Positions 9,957 to 21,559 of a stretch of DNA of 64,000 nt are shown here, in pieces. Position numbers and translations under genes: made by a program. The notes beneath the pieces are model-generated. The model was not told the DNA's origin, searched no databases, and saw only the letters and a list, made by a program, of their open reading frames with translations. Every line of letters starts with the position of its first letter. The stretch's first letter is position 1. The stretch spans positions 6,992,694-7,056,693 of the forward strand of contig NC_089285.1 of assembly GCF_963678975.1 (NCBI RefSeq), given 5' to 3'. This DNA is from Dysidea avara. Lineage: Eukaryota; Porifera; Demospongiae; Dictyoceratida; Dysideidae.

Positions 9957-11330
9957 CTGATTATGATTATGATTATATACTGGGTCGAGACAGCATAGCT
10001 GATAATTTACCCAGGCAATTACAAACAAAAGAAAACATTTAACACATACATGCATACATAAAATTATTTATTGTGTGATGACAAGGTGATTGGTAAAAAT
10101 TTCTGTGGATTGCTCTTCAATAAAGTTGTTAGGTAAAGTGTTCCATTCTCTTAAAGTATTCGGAAAGAAACTTTTCTGATACGATACAGTGGAACTGACT
10201 GGGATGATAAATCGATGTTGATGAAGCTGTCTAGTTGGATACTGAGTTGGTAAGAAATAAGATGGTAGCTGTATGGAAGGAGTAAGCTGATGAACAATTT
10301 TGTGAAATTGGCTTAACCTATTAACATGTCTTCTCTCTTGTAGGGTTGGCCATTCAAGGAAGTTCAACATATCTGTCACACTACTGTACCAACTAAAATC
10401 AGAAAGGACCCATCTTGCAGCACGTCGTTGGATTTTTTCTATGTCATATATTATTATAATAATAAGTATTCATGATAAGGGTCCCAGACACAAGCTGCAT
10501 ACTCTAACAATGGTCTTATAATGGTAATGTAGGCATTTTGCTTGACATTACTACTACATTTACTTAAGTTGCGCCGAAGAAAATTTAGGGATCTGTTTGC
10601 TTTAATGCACATAGCTTGAATATGATGCGACCATTGCATGCATGCTTTCATGAAAAATAAGTCCCAGGTATTGATGTTGTTCTGTTACTTGAAGAGTTTC
10701 GTCATTTAAATTATAGTCATAATTAATGGGAGATGTTGATCTTGTACACCTTAATACTACACATTTGTCAATGTTCAATTGCATCTGCCACTTTTTAGTC
10801 CAGTTAAGAATGGTACTGAGGTCTCTTTGAAGGCACAGTGAATCTTCTAAGGAATCAATTATCCTATACATAATGCAATCATCAGCAAATAGCCAAACAG
10901 TTGAGGAAATATTTTCATCAATGTCATTAATGTACAACAAAAACATGAGAGGTCCCAATACGGTTCTTTGTGGAACTCCAGACTTTACGAGTAGTTTATT
11001 TGACACATGATTTTCTAGAGTTACTTGTTGGTTTCTTTTAGTCAGCCATTGCTCTATCCATTTAACAAGGTTACCAGTAATTCCATAGTACTTTAGTTTG
11101 TTTAATAGCTGTCTATGTGGCACTTTATGAAAGGCTTTGCAAAAATCTAAAAAGATCAGATCTACTTGTTTCTTTTCGTCCATAGCTTAAAGAATGTCAT
11201 CAGTTAGTAGCAGTAGCTGACTTTGACAGGAATGAGAAGGCCTGAAATCGTGCTGATGCTTATTAATGATGTTATATGTATCTGCACTGTGGTATTGTGC
11301 ATGAATCAGACTTAGGTAATATTTAACAAG
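9957..11330 (-). pseudogene. LINE (CR1/Jockey-like) reverse transcriptase fragment with frameshifts
   Basis: Read on the minus strand from ~11290, DFRPSHSCQSQLLLLTDDIL and an in-frame stop are followed by LIFLDFCKAFHKVPHRQLL, KSGVPQRTVLGPLMFLLYIN and the RT catalytic motif LFADDCIMY. After a frame change near 10650 come HIQAMCIKANRSLNFLRRNL and RPLLEYAACVWDPYHE. After a short AT-rich insertion comes LREWNTLPNNFIEE, ending near 10068. The normal SGVPQGSVLGP motif reads SGVPQRTVLGP here, with Gly replaced. A gattat repeat tail (about 9958-9975) marks the 3' end. 5'-truncated and multiply broken. Confidence 0.85.
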
Positions 11331-12360
11331 TCAAACATTTAAAGGACTTGCACACATGTCCTTTCCATTTGGTGTTACACACACATTGTGAACCATCTTG
11401 AGCTCTGCCAGAAAGTTCTTTTGTTTCATTTTGATATACCAGTATGCAATGCCGCATGGTCAGATTTCCAGTCCTCTGTGTAGAATTATACAAATCAATG
11501 TCACATGAAAATGTTACTGTATAGGTTACTGTGTAATATTACAGCAGTGTTTTATAGGCTAACATACTATAGCTACGTACGTAAAACACAATTGCAAGTA
11601 TTATAAAAAGGCCATAGCTATTATTTTTTACTGACCAATTTTCCTTGATCTGTATCAGAAAAAAAAGTTTTAATCAATGCTGGATCAGTCTGCCGTTGGT
11701 TACACACTGAAACAATGTTTTGGCTCCGGCATGCAGCAATAATTAACTGTCCTATCCTTCCGAAAAATTTCTTGCTCAGACTGCTCAGCAGCTCAGTGAC
11801 ACCTAGCTATAGCTAGGCAACAACTAGCAACAAATAACTACAGTGGGAGTTTACTTTCGTGGATTAAACTCTTATAGGCTTAAAAAACATGCCTCCCCAG
11901 AGAAGTCACACATGGCCTAGCACACTTACTTAATTAATCTTAATTATTAGTTTAATAGAATGTACAATATGCATGTGATTGTACCTTTTGGGGATTTTCA
12001 CCCCCTGGGAAAACCAGCTGAGCTGACTTTCCAGTAGCTATCTAATCTTAAATCTACATGGCTAATCTGAAATCTCTGTCCCCGAATCACCTGCAGTCGC
12101 CTGCACTAAAGCTTTAAATTAACCAGTCTTACGACTTCGTGTGCGGCTAAATCTTCTCTCTTGTCCACTTCGAAACAATGACACACTACATTATGCTGAG
12201 ATGGCTACTGAACTCCACTAACTCCATGAGGCCCGAAAACCCGCGAGAACATCAGCTCTCACAAGCTTTCAGCCTTTAGAGCTTTGCACACGGAATTTAA
12301 AAAACACGCACGATCATGGAAATATCGATACACGTGCACGCATGCCTTAATTATAACTCT
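11331..12360. other. Interior of the TIR element, no gene recognised
   Basis: Noncoding AT-rich sequence between the LINE fragment and the right terminal repeat. All frames are short and none resembles a known protein. Confidence 0.5.
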
Positions 12361-12438
12361 TCAGGTCTGGTCCGTAAAATAGACCTGCTAAACACCTAGC
12401 TTGCTAAGCAGAAACTTCCGGTCCGTAAAATAGACACC

Positions 12439-12500
12439 CCCACAACTTCTACACGTAAGGCGGCTGTCTAACCCATTCACCTACCTGTCCTACACCCGAC
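12439..12500 (-). repeat. 5' part of the split tRNA-derived SINE-like sequence (A-box side)
   Basis: On the minus strand, ggtaggtgaatgggttagac fits the Pol III A-box environment of a tRNA (consensus TRGYNNARNNG). It continues agccgccttacgtgtagaag like an anticodon arm. Joined through the 12-bp target duplication to the B-box part at 8859-8878, it gives an A-box/B-box spacing typical of a tRNA-like SINE head. Stem pairing is imperfect, so this is not a functional tRNA. Confidence 0.55.
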
Positions 12501-13053
12501 GCTAAACCTTTATTTTTGTCTTATAAAGACCTGTACAAATGGACTGAGATAGGTGTGTACTTTCGGTTTATAGAAAGAATTTAAGCCATTTTTCTTCTAC
12601 ACCTTCGCGTTTAAAGAGCGGTAACGGACAAACGATAGCTTGCACGAACTTTTCGAAACCGTCATTGCAGAGCTGGATAATGAGCGCTTATTTAGACACA
12701 AAGACGCTTCGAAACGTGCAGCGGTTCAAGAGTACATGCCTGACATCAAATGAAATGCAGACATACGGACGGTTTTTCAGCCTTATAATATAGATATAGC
12801 TAGATTATCATGAACCACGATAGTAGGTTCATAATAGGGATCGCCCATGTTTTGCAAAAACTCTAATAGAACGCACGCCTAAAAACCACCTTGGAAAGTA
12901 TCCTCCAACTCAAAACAACCCTCTGGTGGTTCTTTGCATTGAGTATAGGTCCACTAGTAAGTATCAAGTGAAAAGGAAACAGTATGTGTATTTCAGACAA
13001 AACTGAAATATTCCCGTTTGTTCATATTATTATTGTTATTCATAATATTATTA
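12501..13053. other. Intergenic, no gene recognised
   Basis: AT-rich sequence between the SINE-like sequence and the first composite element. No coding frame, inverted repeat or tandem repeat of note was seen. Confidence 0.5.
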
Positions 13054-13379
13054 TCTAATCCAAAACAGCCAGCTGTAAAAAAAGTGTGCGGCCCTCAAAA
13101 TGGCTATGGTGAAAAAAGATGTGAAATCCAAGGTGGCGGCCAAGAAATGGCTGTGATGGTAGGTTAATGGTAAAAATTTTAATAACAACAATTCAGGTGA
13201 ATTTTTGCGCCGCTTGGTCTTGGCAAAAAATTCATCTAAATTGCCGTTATTAAAATTTTTACCATTAACCTACCATCACAGCCATTTCTTGGCCGCCACC
13301 TTGGATTTCACATCTTTTTTCACCATAGCCATTTTGAGGGCCGCACACTTTTTTTTACAGCTGGCTGTTTTGGATTAGA
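13054..13379. repeat. 326-bp palindromic head of composite element A
   Basis: The sequence starts tctaatccaaaacagcc and ends with its reverse complement ggctgttttggattaga. Arms of ~150 bp are almost perfectly complementary (for example gaaatccaaggtggcggcc against ggccgccaccttggatttc) around a short divergent centre near 13205-13230. Close copies sit at 47605-47929 and 49817-50130. Confidence 0.95.
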
Positions 13380-13405
13380 TTTCACTTCTTTTTGTATTTG
13401 TATAC

Positions 13406-13443
13406 CCCAAAGCCGGCCTATCCGGCCATAGGCCGGCTTTGGG
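13406..13443. repeat. GC-rich hairpin, 16-bp arms
   Basis: cccaaagccggcctat and ataggccggctttggg are perfect inverted repeats around the 6-base loop ccggcc. It lies just inside the palindromic head. Degenerate forms occur at the matching place in copies B (~47570) and C (~50150). Confidence 0.9.
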
Positions 13444-13567
13444 ACTTTTTTAACCTGTCTTTTTTTCTTTTCCACAGGAAGAAGAAAAGATGAAGCAGAT
13501 GTACTTTAAATATTTCTGATTTTATCAGTAAATGTACAAATTATATATATAATACATATATTTATTA

Positions 13568-16500
13568 CAGAACTCTCCATGGTGGTTTCTTTGTAACTGA
13601 ACACTCTACAAAGTGACTTCTTCTTGCTGCTCTCTCTATAGGGTGAATTGTTTGTAGCTGAACAATATACAAGTAACTTCTTCTAGCTGATCTCTCTATA
13701 GGGTGGTTTGTTTGTAGCTGAATTCTGTGCAGGTGATTTGTTTGCAGCTGAGCTCTTTACAGAATGGTTTCTTTGTAGCTGAACTCTCTACAAGGTAACT
13801 TCTTCTAACTGATCTTTCTACAGGGCAATTTGTTTGTGGCTGAATTTTCTACAGGGTGAATTCTTTGCAGCTGAACTCTCTACATGGTGGTTTCTTTGTA
13901 ACTGAACTCTCTACAAGGTAATTTCTTCTAGCTGATCTCTCTACAGGGAGATTTGTTTGTAGCTGAACTCTCTACAGGTGATTTGTTTGCAGCTGAACTC
14001 TCTACATGATGGTTTCTTTGTAGCTGAACTCTCCACAAGGTAACTTCTTCTAGCTGATCTTTCTACAGGGTGATTTGTTGTAGCTGAACTCTCTACAAGG
14101 AAACTTCTTCTAGCTGATCTCTCTACAGGGAGATTTGTTTGTAGCTGAACTCTATACAGGTGATTTGTTTGCAGCTGAACTCTCTACATGATGGTTCTTT
14201 GTAGCTGAACTCTCTACAAGGTGACTTCTTCTAGCTGACCTTTCTACAGGGAGATTTGTTTGTAGCTGAACTCTCTACAGGTGATTTGTTTGCAGCTGAA
14301 CTCTCTACATGATGGTTTCTTTGTAGCTGAACTCTCTACAAGGTAACTTCTTCTAGCTGATCTCTCTACAGTGAGATTTGTTTGTAGCTGAACTCTCTGC
14401 AGGTGATTTGTTTGCACCTTAACTCTCTACATGATGGTTTCTTTGTAGCTGAACTCTCCACAAGGTAACTTCTTCTAGCTGATCTTTCTACAGGGTGATT
14501 TGTTTGTAGTTGAACTCTCTACAAGGAAACTTCTTCTAACTGATCTCTCTACAGGGAGATTTGTTTGTAGCTGAACTCTATACAGGTGATTTGTTTGCAG
14601 CTGAACTCTCTACATGATGGTTCTTTGTAGCTGAACTCTCTACAAGGTGGCTTCTTCTAGCTGACCTTTCTACAGGGAGATTTGTTTGTAGCTGAACTCT
14701 CTACAGGTGATTTGTTTACAGCTGAACTCTCTACACGATGGTTCTTTGTAGCTGAACTCTCTACAAGGTGACTTCTTCTAGCTGATCTCTCTACAGGGAG
14801 ATTTGTTTGTAGCTGAACTCTATACAGGTGATTTGTTTGCAGCTGAACTCTTTACATGATGGTTTCTTTGTAGCTGAACTCTCTACAAGGTAACTTCTTC
14901 TAGCTGATCTCTCTACAGGGAGATTTGTTTGTAGCTGAACTCTCTACAGGTGATTTGTTTGCAGCTGAACTCTCTACATGATGGTTTCTTTGTAGCTGAA
15001 CTCTCCACAAGGTAACTTCTTCTAGCTGATCTTTCTACAGGGTGATTTGTTTGTAGCTGAACTCTCTACAAGGAAACTTCTTCTAGCTGATCTCTCTACA
15101 GGGAGATTTGTTTGCAGCTGAACTCTCTACATGATGGTTTTTTTTAGCTGAACTCTCCACAAGGTGACTTATTCTAGCTGACCTTTCTACAGGGAGATTT
15201 GTTTGTAGCTGAACTCTCTACAGGTGATTTGTTTGCAGCTGAACTCTCTACATGATGGTTTCTTTGTAGCTGAACTCTCTACAAGGTAATTTCTTCTAGC
15301 TGATCTCTCTACAGAGAGATTTGTTTGTAGCTGAACTCTCTACAGGTGATTTGTTTGAAGCTGAACTCTCTACATGATGGTTTCTTTGTAGCTGAACTCT
15401 CCACAAGGTAACATCTTCTAGCTGATCTTTCTACAGGGTGATTTGTTTGTAGCTGAACGAAACTTCTTCTAGCTGATCTCTCTACAGGGAGATTTGTTTG
15501 TAGCTTAACTCTCTACAGGTGATTTGTTTGCAGCTGAACTCTCTACATGATGGTTCTTTGTAGCTGAACTCTCTACAGGGTGATTTTTTTTTGTAGCTGA
15601 ACTTTCTACATACAAAGTGACTTGTTCTAGCTGGTCTCTCTACAGGATGACTTGTTTCAAGCTGGTCTCTCTGCAGGGTGACTTGTTTCTAGCTGAACTC
15701 TACCAGGTGATCTGTTCATAGCTGAACTCTCTACAGGATGATTTGTTTACAGCTGAACTATCTACATGGTGGTTTCTTTGCAGCTGAATTCTCTACAAGG
15801 TGACTTCTTCTAGCTGAACTCTCTATAGGGTGATCTTCTCGTAGCTGAACTCTCTGCAGGGTGATTCGTTTGCAGCTGAACTTTCTACATGATGGTTTGT
15901 TCATAACTGAACACACTCCAAGGTAACCTCTTCTAGCTTATCTCTTTACAGGATAACTTGTTTCTAGCTGAACTCTCTACATGGTGATTTGTTGGTAGCT
16001 AAACTCTCTACAATTCGATTTGTTTGCAGCTGAACTCTCTACATGGTGGTTTCTTTGTAGCTGAACTCTCTACAAGGTAGCTTCTTCTAGCTGATCTCTC
16101 TACAGGATGACTTGTTTCTAGCTGATCTCTCTACAGGATGACTTGTTTCTAGCTGAACTCTCTACAGGGTGATTTGTTTGCAGCTGAAGTCTCTACATGA
16201 TGGTTTGTTTGCAGCTGAACTCTCTACAAGGTAACTTCTTCTAGTTGATTTCTCTACAGGGTGACTTGTTTCTAGCTGATCTCTCTACAGGGTGATTTGT
16301 TTGTAGCTGAACTCTGTACAGTTTGATTTGTTTGCAGTTGAACTTTCTACATGGTTGTTTCTTTTTAGCTGAACTCTCTACAAGGTAACTTCTTCTAGTT
16401 GATCTCTCTACAGGATGACTTGTTTCTAGCTGAACTCTCGACAGGATGATCTGTTCATAGCTGAATTCTCTACATGGTAGTTTCTTTGTAGCTAAACTCT

Positions 16501-17212
16501 TTACAAGGTGACTTCTTCTAGCTGATCTCTCTATAGGGTGATTTGTTTGTAGCTGAACTATCTGCAGGGTGATTTGAACTCTCTACATGGTGATGTTTTC
16601 TAGTTGATCTCTCTACTCAGTCTGGATGACTTGTTTCTAGCTGAACTCTCTACAGTGTGATCTGTTAAGTTTCTACCTGATCTCTCTATAGAGTTATATC
16701 TTGTTTGTATAGCTGAACTCTTTTACATGGTGGTTTTTTGATTGGTTGCTGAACTCTCTCTCCACGGTGACTTGTTTGTACTACAGAGTGACTTGTTTGT
16801 AGCTGAACTCTCTACAGAGTGACTTACTTGTAGCTGAACATTGCATAAAGTAACTTGTTTGTAGCTGATCTAGATGAACTCTCTACTAGGTAGCTTTTTT
16901 TTGTAGCTGAACCCTTTACGCAGTGACTTGTTTGTAGCTGAATTCTCTACAGAGTGACTTGTTGTAGCTGAACTCTCTACAAGGTGACTTGTTTATAGTT
17001 GAATTCTCTTCAGTGTGACTTATAATGTTCTGAATCTCTACAGCAACATATTTGTAGCTGAACTCTCTACAGGATGACTTGCTTGTAGCTGAATTGTCTA
17101 TAAGATTAACTGTTTGTAGCTGAACTCCCTACAGAATAACTTGCAGTGCCAAAGAAATTCTATAATGGAGTAAGTTATAAACGTAGCTGAATGCTTTATT
17201 AGGGTGGCTGTT
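13568..17212 (+). repeat. Satellite array, ~30-bp monomers with higher-order structure
   Basis: More than 110 monomers share the core tagctgaactctctaca, each followed by a variable linker such as ggtgatttgtttg, tgatggtttctttg or aggtaacttcttc. Through much of the array four linker types recur in fixed order, giving a higher-order unit of ~122-125 bp. The monomers degenerate toward 16.6-17.2 kb. Mixed lengths of 29-32 bp prevent any long reading frame, so it is not coding. Confidence 0.95.
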
Positions 17213-18007
17213 CTATTAGAGTATCTCGATCTCGCATATGCTACACGTAGTTGGCTTTGGAATCATAACTCAGTGGTTTGTAATCCTATTCTTCTGTACT
17301 ACTGCAAGGACTTTCTATGATAATTATTCCAGCTACACACCGATTTTCAGCTCACTGTTCTAAGCGGTTTGGCTGGTAGGCGTGAAAACTAATAGTTTTT
17401 TATTCATAAAAGTCGATCGCGTAATTGTGACATAGGTTGGGTTTTGTGTCATATCTCGATGGCCTTTAACTGGATTCCTTTCAAACCACAAAAAGGCACT
17501 CCTACGATAGTTACTCCATCTACATAGCAATTTTCAGCTCATTCCTTCAAGCGGTTTACCCTGTGGGCGTGACAGACCTTCGACTTTATTTTACGCAGAT
17601 AATCGGTCATAACTCCGTGAATGTTCATCGGATTCCTACCAAACTTGGTACGGAGATTCGCCTTAATGAGCCCTTTAAGTGTGCCAAATTTCAGCCCGAT
17701 CCAAGCACGCATTCGTGTTTTATTGAGGATTTTGCAAAGTGTGCGAAAAGAAGAAGTAGAAGAAGAAGAAAAAAAACTCAAACTTTGGCCGCTCGTATCT
17801 CGGAAATGGCTGGAGCGATTTTCTTCAAATTTGGTATGTGGACTCCCCTACCTCGCCGGCATTTTTGTAGCAACTTTGGTTTTAATAGGATAAGGGATCA
17901 CGGAGCTACAAAGGTGTGAAAACCGCGTTTACTTTCTTCCTGTAAATATACTCACGGTGTGGCGCGCCGGCTACTTGGGCCGCACGACACACTACCGTGT
18001 GTCTTGA
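17213..18007 (+). other. Unique tail of composite element A
   Basis: Shared in order and sequence with 43709-44529 (inverted) and, after a missing ~385 bp, with 52462-52839. It begins at the ctattagagtatctcgatct motif. It contains the phrase accaaacttggtacggag and an A/G-rich stretch of aga/aaa triplets. It ends with a 7-bp-arm terminal hairpin (17986-18003). A ~90-codon open frame (17621-17893) has counterparts in the other copies, but I see no known domain, and the shared frame may simply reflect sequence identity. Confidence 0.75.
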
Positions 18008-18896
18008 TTATTCTTCTTTCACAGGCATAGCGAAGTTTACAAGGAGTATCCTGGGATAAAAAGTAGTAAGGCTTGTTGAATGAATCATTGTGCGTGTCCA
18101 TGACCTATTTTTCATTTCGTTTTCGAATGGAAACAGCCCAAACCTGGCCGTTTCTTCTTGCCAAAACGCCATTACGCTCGAGAAGCCATACAAGATCACG
18201 CTCAGAATTAAGTTTTTTGGTGTGCGCGCTACTTGTGGCTAATAGAATCCGTCTTTATTAAACTCAGTATAGGCCAGGAAACTTAATCTGGGCTGATGAC
18301 TTTGTTGCAAGTTGGTTTTTTCGCTCCGTGATTATTGTACGTGGGCGGGTTATCCAGATTAAATACTCTAATAGAGCAGTCACTTAAATACTCTAATAAT
18401 GCAGTCAAGTGTATAACTACAATCCTTGCACTGAATTTGACAGCTATTAAAGGCACCAGTAATGTAAATTGTAGCTCATATTAGGAGACTCTCAGTCTGT
18501 ATGCACATTGCAATTTGATCAGTTTCATGTGTTTACTGAAATGTTGACAGTGTTACTACACTATTCACAACAGTCTTTATTATCAATAGAAGAAATCTCA
18601 TCAAGACTCACGGTAGTGAGGCACGCGGCCAAGAAACTACGAAGCGCACGCCCAATTAAAAGACGCGGCCACTACTGTGAGGGGGTTTACTAAGTTCACT
18701 CGATTCCATGCCACCTGTCTATTATCTATGATGCCACATTACATCACTGTACTGGGATAAAAGCACCAGTGCTATAATACATACAAGCACATGTAGATTT
18801 GAATTTTGGCGCGAATTTTTTGTCAAGTTGCAATGCTCTAGTTGGGTTAGATTTTTTGTCACGTCGCATTGCTCGAGTTAGTATAGTAGACTGCCC
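18008..18896. other. Region between composite element A and the MULE gene; mini foldback
   Basis: No gene is recognised. ctcacggtagtg (18607-18618) pairs with cactactgtgag (18670-18681), forming a ~75-bp foldback. Two copies of atactctaata with gcagtca lie at 18363-18410. The sequence ctaagttcactcgatt (18691-18706) reappears inverted at about 26412-26427, beyond the far end of the MULE gene. Confidence 0.55.
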
Positions 18897-19135
18897 ATGG
18901 ATGATTCTAAACTGCACAAGAAGGCTACAGATGATTCTTGGATGAATGGATTGGTGATGAAAGGACTGTGTTATGAAGGGATAGTGGAAGATGTCGACAC
19001 TTTGTTAGACAGGTTTCAGCAGCAGACAGTTACAAGTTGGGGCACTAGAACTTCGACAGCAACCTCCAAGGAAGTTATGGTGAGATTTTATAGCTGAATA
19101 CTTGGAATATTTTTAACCTAGTAATGAACTTATAG

Positions 19136-20436
19136 GATTGCAAGTTATATTGGTCGAAAGATGGCTTGTCGTTCTGTGATACACCATTCCGTCCATCCAA
19201 AATTCGAAAACTTCATTGTCAGCATGGGCCACAGTACTACAAGGGTAAGGATCACAAAACAGACAAGATCTTGGTTCAGAGTACAAGAAAGCTAAACTGC
19301 TCAGCTGTAGTAGTCATCAGAGAATATCAAGTCTTCAAATCATTTAAAATCCTGAATGAAGAAAAGATTGAATTGTCACAAAAAGGATTAAGACAACTGA
19401 AAGAATGCCGTTTACAAGAGCTTAGGAAAGCTCTGCAAGAGAAACACATAGTTGAAGTTGACACTGTATACCATGTATCACTACCTTGCAATGAAGCTCA
19501 TTGTCGTCATCCAGTTGGTGAAGTTGCTGGAATGGCACAAAGAGTGCATCTAATGCTTAAACAGAAGATATTTCAGATTGTATAGGAGGGCTTGACAAAC
19601 CCTCAAGAAGTACGGAAAGTATTACGTGAATATGTCAAAATAGAGTTTAAAGAGAATTGTCCAGATATGTCAAATCGTTCCTACTTTCCAACTGTGGAGG
19701 ATGTACGTAATCACATATACCTGGCCAAACAAGGATTACAATACTCCAAGCTTGATCAAGAGAATTTAGAGCTAAAAATTAAAGAATGGTCAAGAAGCAA
19801 AAATTCTAAACATCATTTTAGGCCTTTCAACAATAATGCAGAGTCTGAGCAAACACTGCTGTGGGTGCATCAGGAAAGTTGGCAGCAAGACCTATTAGCC
19901 AAGTACGGCAATGTGATCACGCTAATGGATGCCACATACAAGACTACTCGTTATGATGTGCCACTGTTTTTCTTGTGTGTAAGAACAAATGTTGGCTACC
20001 AAACTGTTGCAGAATTTGTAGTTCAAACAGAAACTAAAGAGCACATTCTTGAAGCTATAGAAATTTTGAAACAGTGGAATCCATCTTGGAATCCACCTTT
20101 GCTTATGTGTGACTATTCTGAAGCTGAAATGTCAGCATTTGAAAGTGCATTTCCCTTAGCATCAGTATTTTTGTGTGATTTTCACTGGGAACAAGCTTGG
20201 ACAAGGTGGGTACGAGACCGTAAGCATGGCTTAACCAACGAAGAAGGCAAAGAACTTTTTTCACTTCTTCGAGATTGTGCATGGGCATCTGCACCAGAAA
20301 TAGAAGATCAAGATCAATCTGTCAATCTGAATTATAAGAAAGCAGAAAACAAGTTAAAGGCTTCTAAAGTGTTCAAAAAGCATCAAAAAGTTCGTGCTTG
20401 GTTGTGCTCAAATTGGCTTGAGATACCAGAGGTACA
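19136..20436 (+). CDS. MULE transposase core exon (first two catalytic aspartates)
   Basis: The acceptor is ...tatag at 19131-19135. The frame runs DCKLYWSKDGLSFCDTPF through an in-frame TAG (19583-19585) into NPQEVRKVLREYV. The transposase core follows: VITLMDATYKT (first Asp), VPLFFLCVRTNVGYQ, LLMCDYSEAEM (second Asp) and VFLCDFHWEQAWTRWV (the C-x2-H pair typical of MULE). The donor gtatgt at 20437 leaves phase 2, completed by the first base of the exon at 22276 (QPWFKNYLKWWETWLL). The weaker donor at 20432 would put a stop in the next exon. Confidence 0.8.
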
Positions 20437-20595
20437 GTATGTTTACAATGTGTAGATACATTAATGTAATCATAAGTGTTAAGTGTACATTACATGTGTG
20501 AGTATCCGCTATTGACACTTCCACTCCAGATATACAAAATGTTTTGAATTTTCAATTTTAATATCTTTAGGCACCTTTTTTATTGTATTGTGGTA

Positions 20596-21559
20596 CAGTG
20601 GGACCCCTCTAAGAGGATACTGTTGGGAGATTTATTTTTGTCCTTGACATAGAGGTGTCCTTTATATCAGGAGTTTATATCTCCCATACCATACTATCAC
20701 TACCTTTACCACCCACAACACAAATACATTGTGTTGTGCGCTACCAAGTGTGGGCTATTGTTATTGATTTCCAACATACACTACACAACAAACATACAAG
20801 CAATTTGCACATAATCAGCCAAATAATTACAACATGGGTGAGTGGGGGCTTTGCCAAAATAATAATAAAGGAAAACATAATTTGGGTTGTCCAGCCTGGT
20901 AAAAACCTGATAGGCTTTTTTTGCCTATCAGGAAAAACCGTAAAGTAGCTCCACTCATGTTGTGCTTATCTTAACGCCTAAAAATACAATTAAAATTGTC
21001 TATGTCCTGTCATTCTCTTGATCTGGCAACACTACCTACAGAGAATTAAGGAAAATCATGTAAACCATATTACTAGAAGGGTGGGTGGGTAGGTAGCCCA
21101 CTTGTACGAAACACGTGGCATAGAATGAATTACCACACCTCACTTAACATTATATAAACCCTGTCACGTGAGAAAGGCTCACGTGACCCCAATAGTATTC
21201 ATGCGGGAGTTTATTTTCTGTCTAATTCATTACATTCAAACGACAGAAAATACAGCTGTACACGTGTAACTAACATCAACTGTAATAGCCTTATGATCAA
21301 TATAACTCAACAACTGAAGAAGAGAAAGCTGGTAGCCAGCTCCAGCTTATTTATACAGTCCCACACTAAGGCCAAGGTTATAAATCATCATGTACAACTA
21401 ACAATAAACAAATTAGCAGTTCTAATTATTCACAAGAATTAACATCGATTCGATTCATATTGTATAGCACTGGTGCTATTGATTTGGGACCTAGACATGT
21501 ATCCCTTTGTATAGGAGCTGTTCACAATTCAGGGGTATCTTTTAAGAGGAGTTACACTG
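20596..21559. mobile_element. pogo/Tigger-like non-autonomous element in a MULE intron
   Basis: The ends cagtgggacccctctaagag and (inverted) cagtgtaactcctcttaaaa are flanked by TA. They resemble pogo/Tigger termini (CAGTGGAACCTC). The interior includes a perfect 10-bp-arm hairpin (20906-20915 with 20923-20932) and cacgtga/tcacgtg inverted pairs near 21165-21186. No transposase frame was found. Confidence 0.65.

Larger units (their letters stand above)
8879..12438. mobile_element. 3.56 kb terminal-inverted-repeat element, itself invaded by LINEs
   Basis: The left end gggagtgtctttttacggac and the right end (read from outside) gggtgtctattttacggacc are inverted repeats. Each arm carries a second inner copy of tctattttacggaccaga (9643-9660 and 12366-12383), linked by ttagcaagcta(a/g)gtgttta. 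The flanks are a 12-bp near-identical target duplication, cccacagcttct (8867-8878) and cccacaacttct (12439-12450), a length closest to MULE-type insertions. The left arm is cut by a LINE fragment (8919-9611) and the interior holds a second (about 9957-11330). No transposase was found, so the element is non-autonomous. Confidence 0.75.
13054..18007 (+). mobile_element. Composite satellite-carrying element, copy A
   Basis: The order is a 326-bp palindromic head, a GC-rich hairpin, a ~3.6 kb array of ~30-bp units, and a ~0.8 kb unique tail ending in gacacactaccgtgtgtc then TTGA. The same order recurs in copies B (43709-47929, minus) and C (49817-52839, plus). Copies A and B begin TCTAATCC, lie between an A and a T, and end in a hairpin plus YTGA. 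These features are partly Helitron-like (5' TC, 3' CTRR, insertion between A and T), although the hairpin abuts the terminus instead of lying ~10 bases inside. No transposase is encoded. Satellite-bearing Helitron relatives (DINE/pearl type) are the closest known comparison. Confidence 0.8.

Noticed and set aside
12439-12500. Functional tRNA gene
   Set aside because: Only A-box and B-box resemblance with poor stem pairing, and the two halves are 3.5 kb apart. It fits a SINE better.
13568-17212. CRISPR-like array (about 30-bp repeats)
   Set aside because: Monomers are directly adjacent, with variable parts drawn from a few linker types. There are no unique spacers and no cas genes, and the context is eukaryotic. 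It is satellite DNA.
17539-17919. Host gene encoding Arg/Lys-rich protein
   Set aside because: The region is the tail of a repeated element present three times. The basic run comes from an aga-rich stretch.
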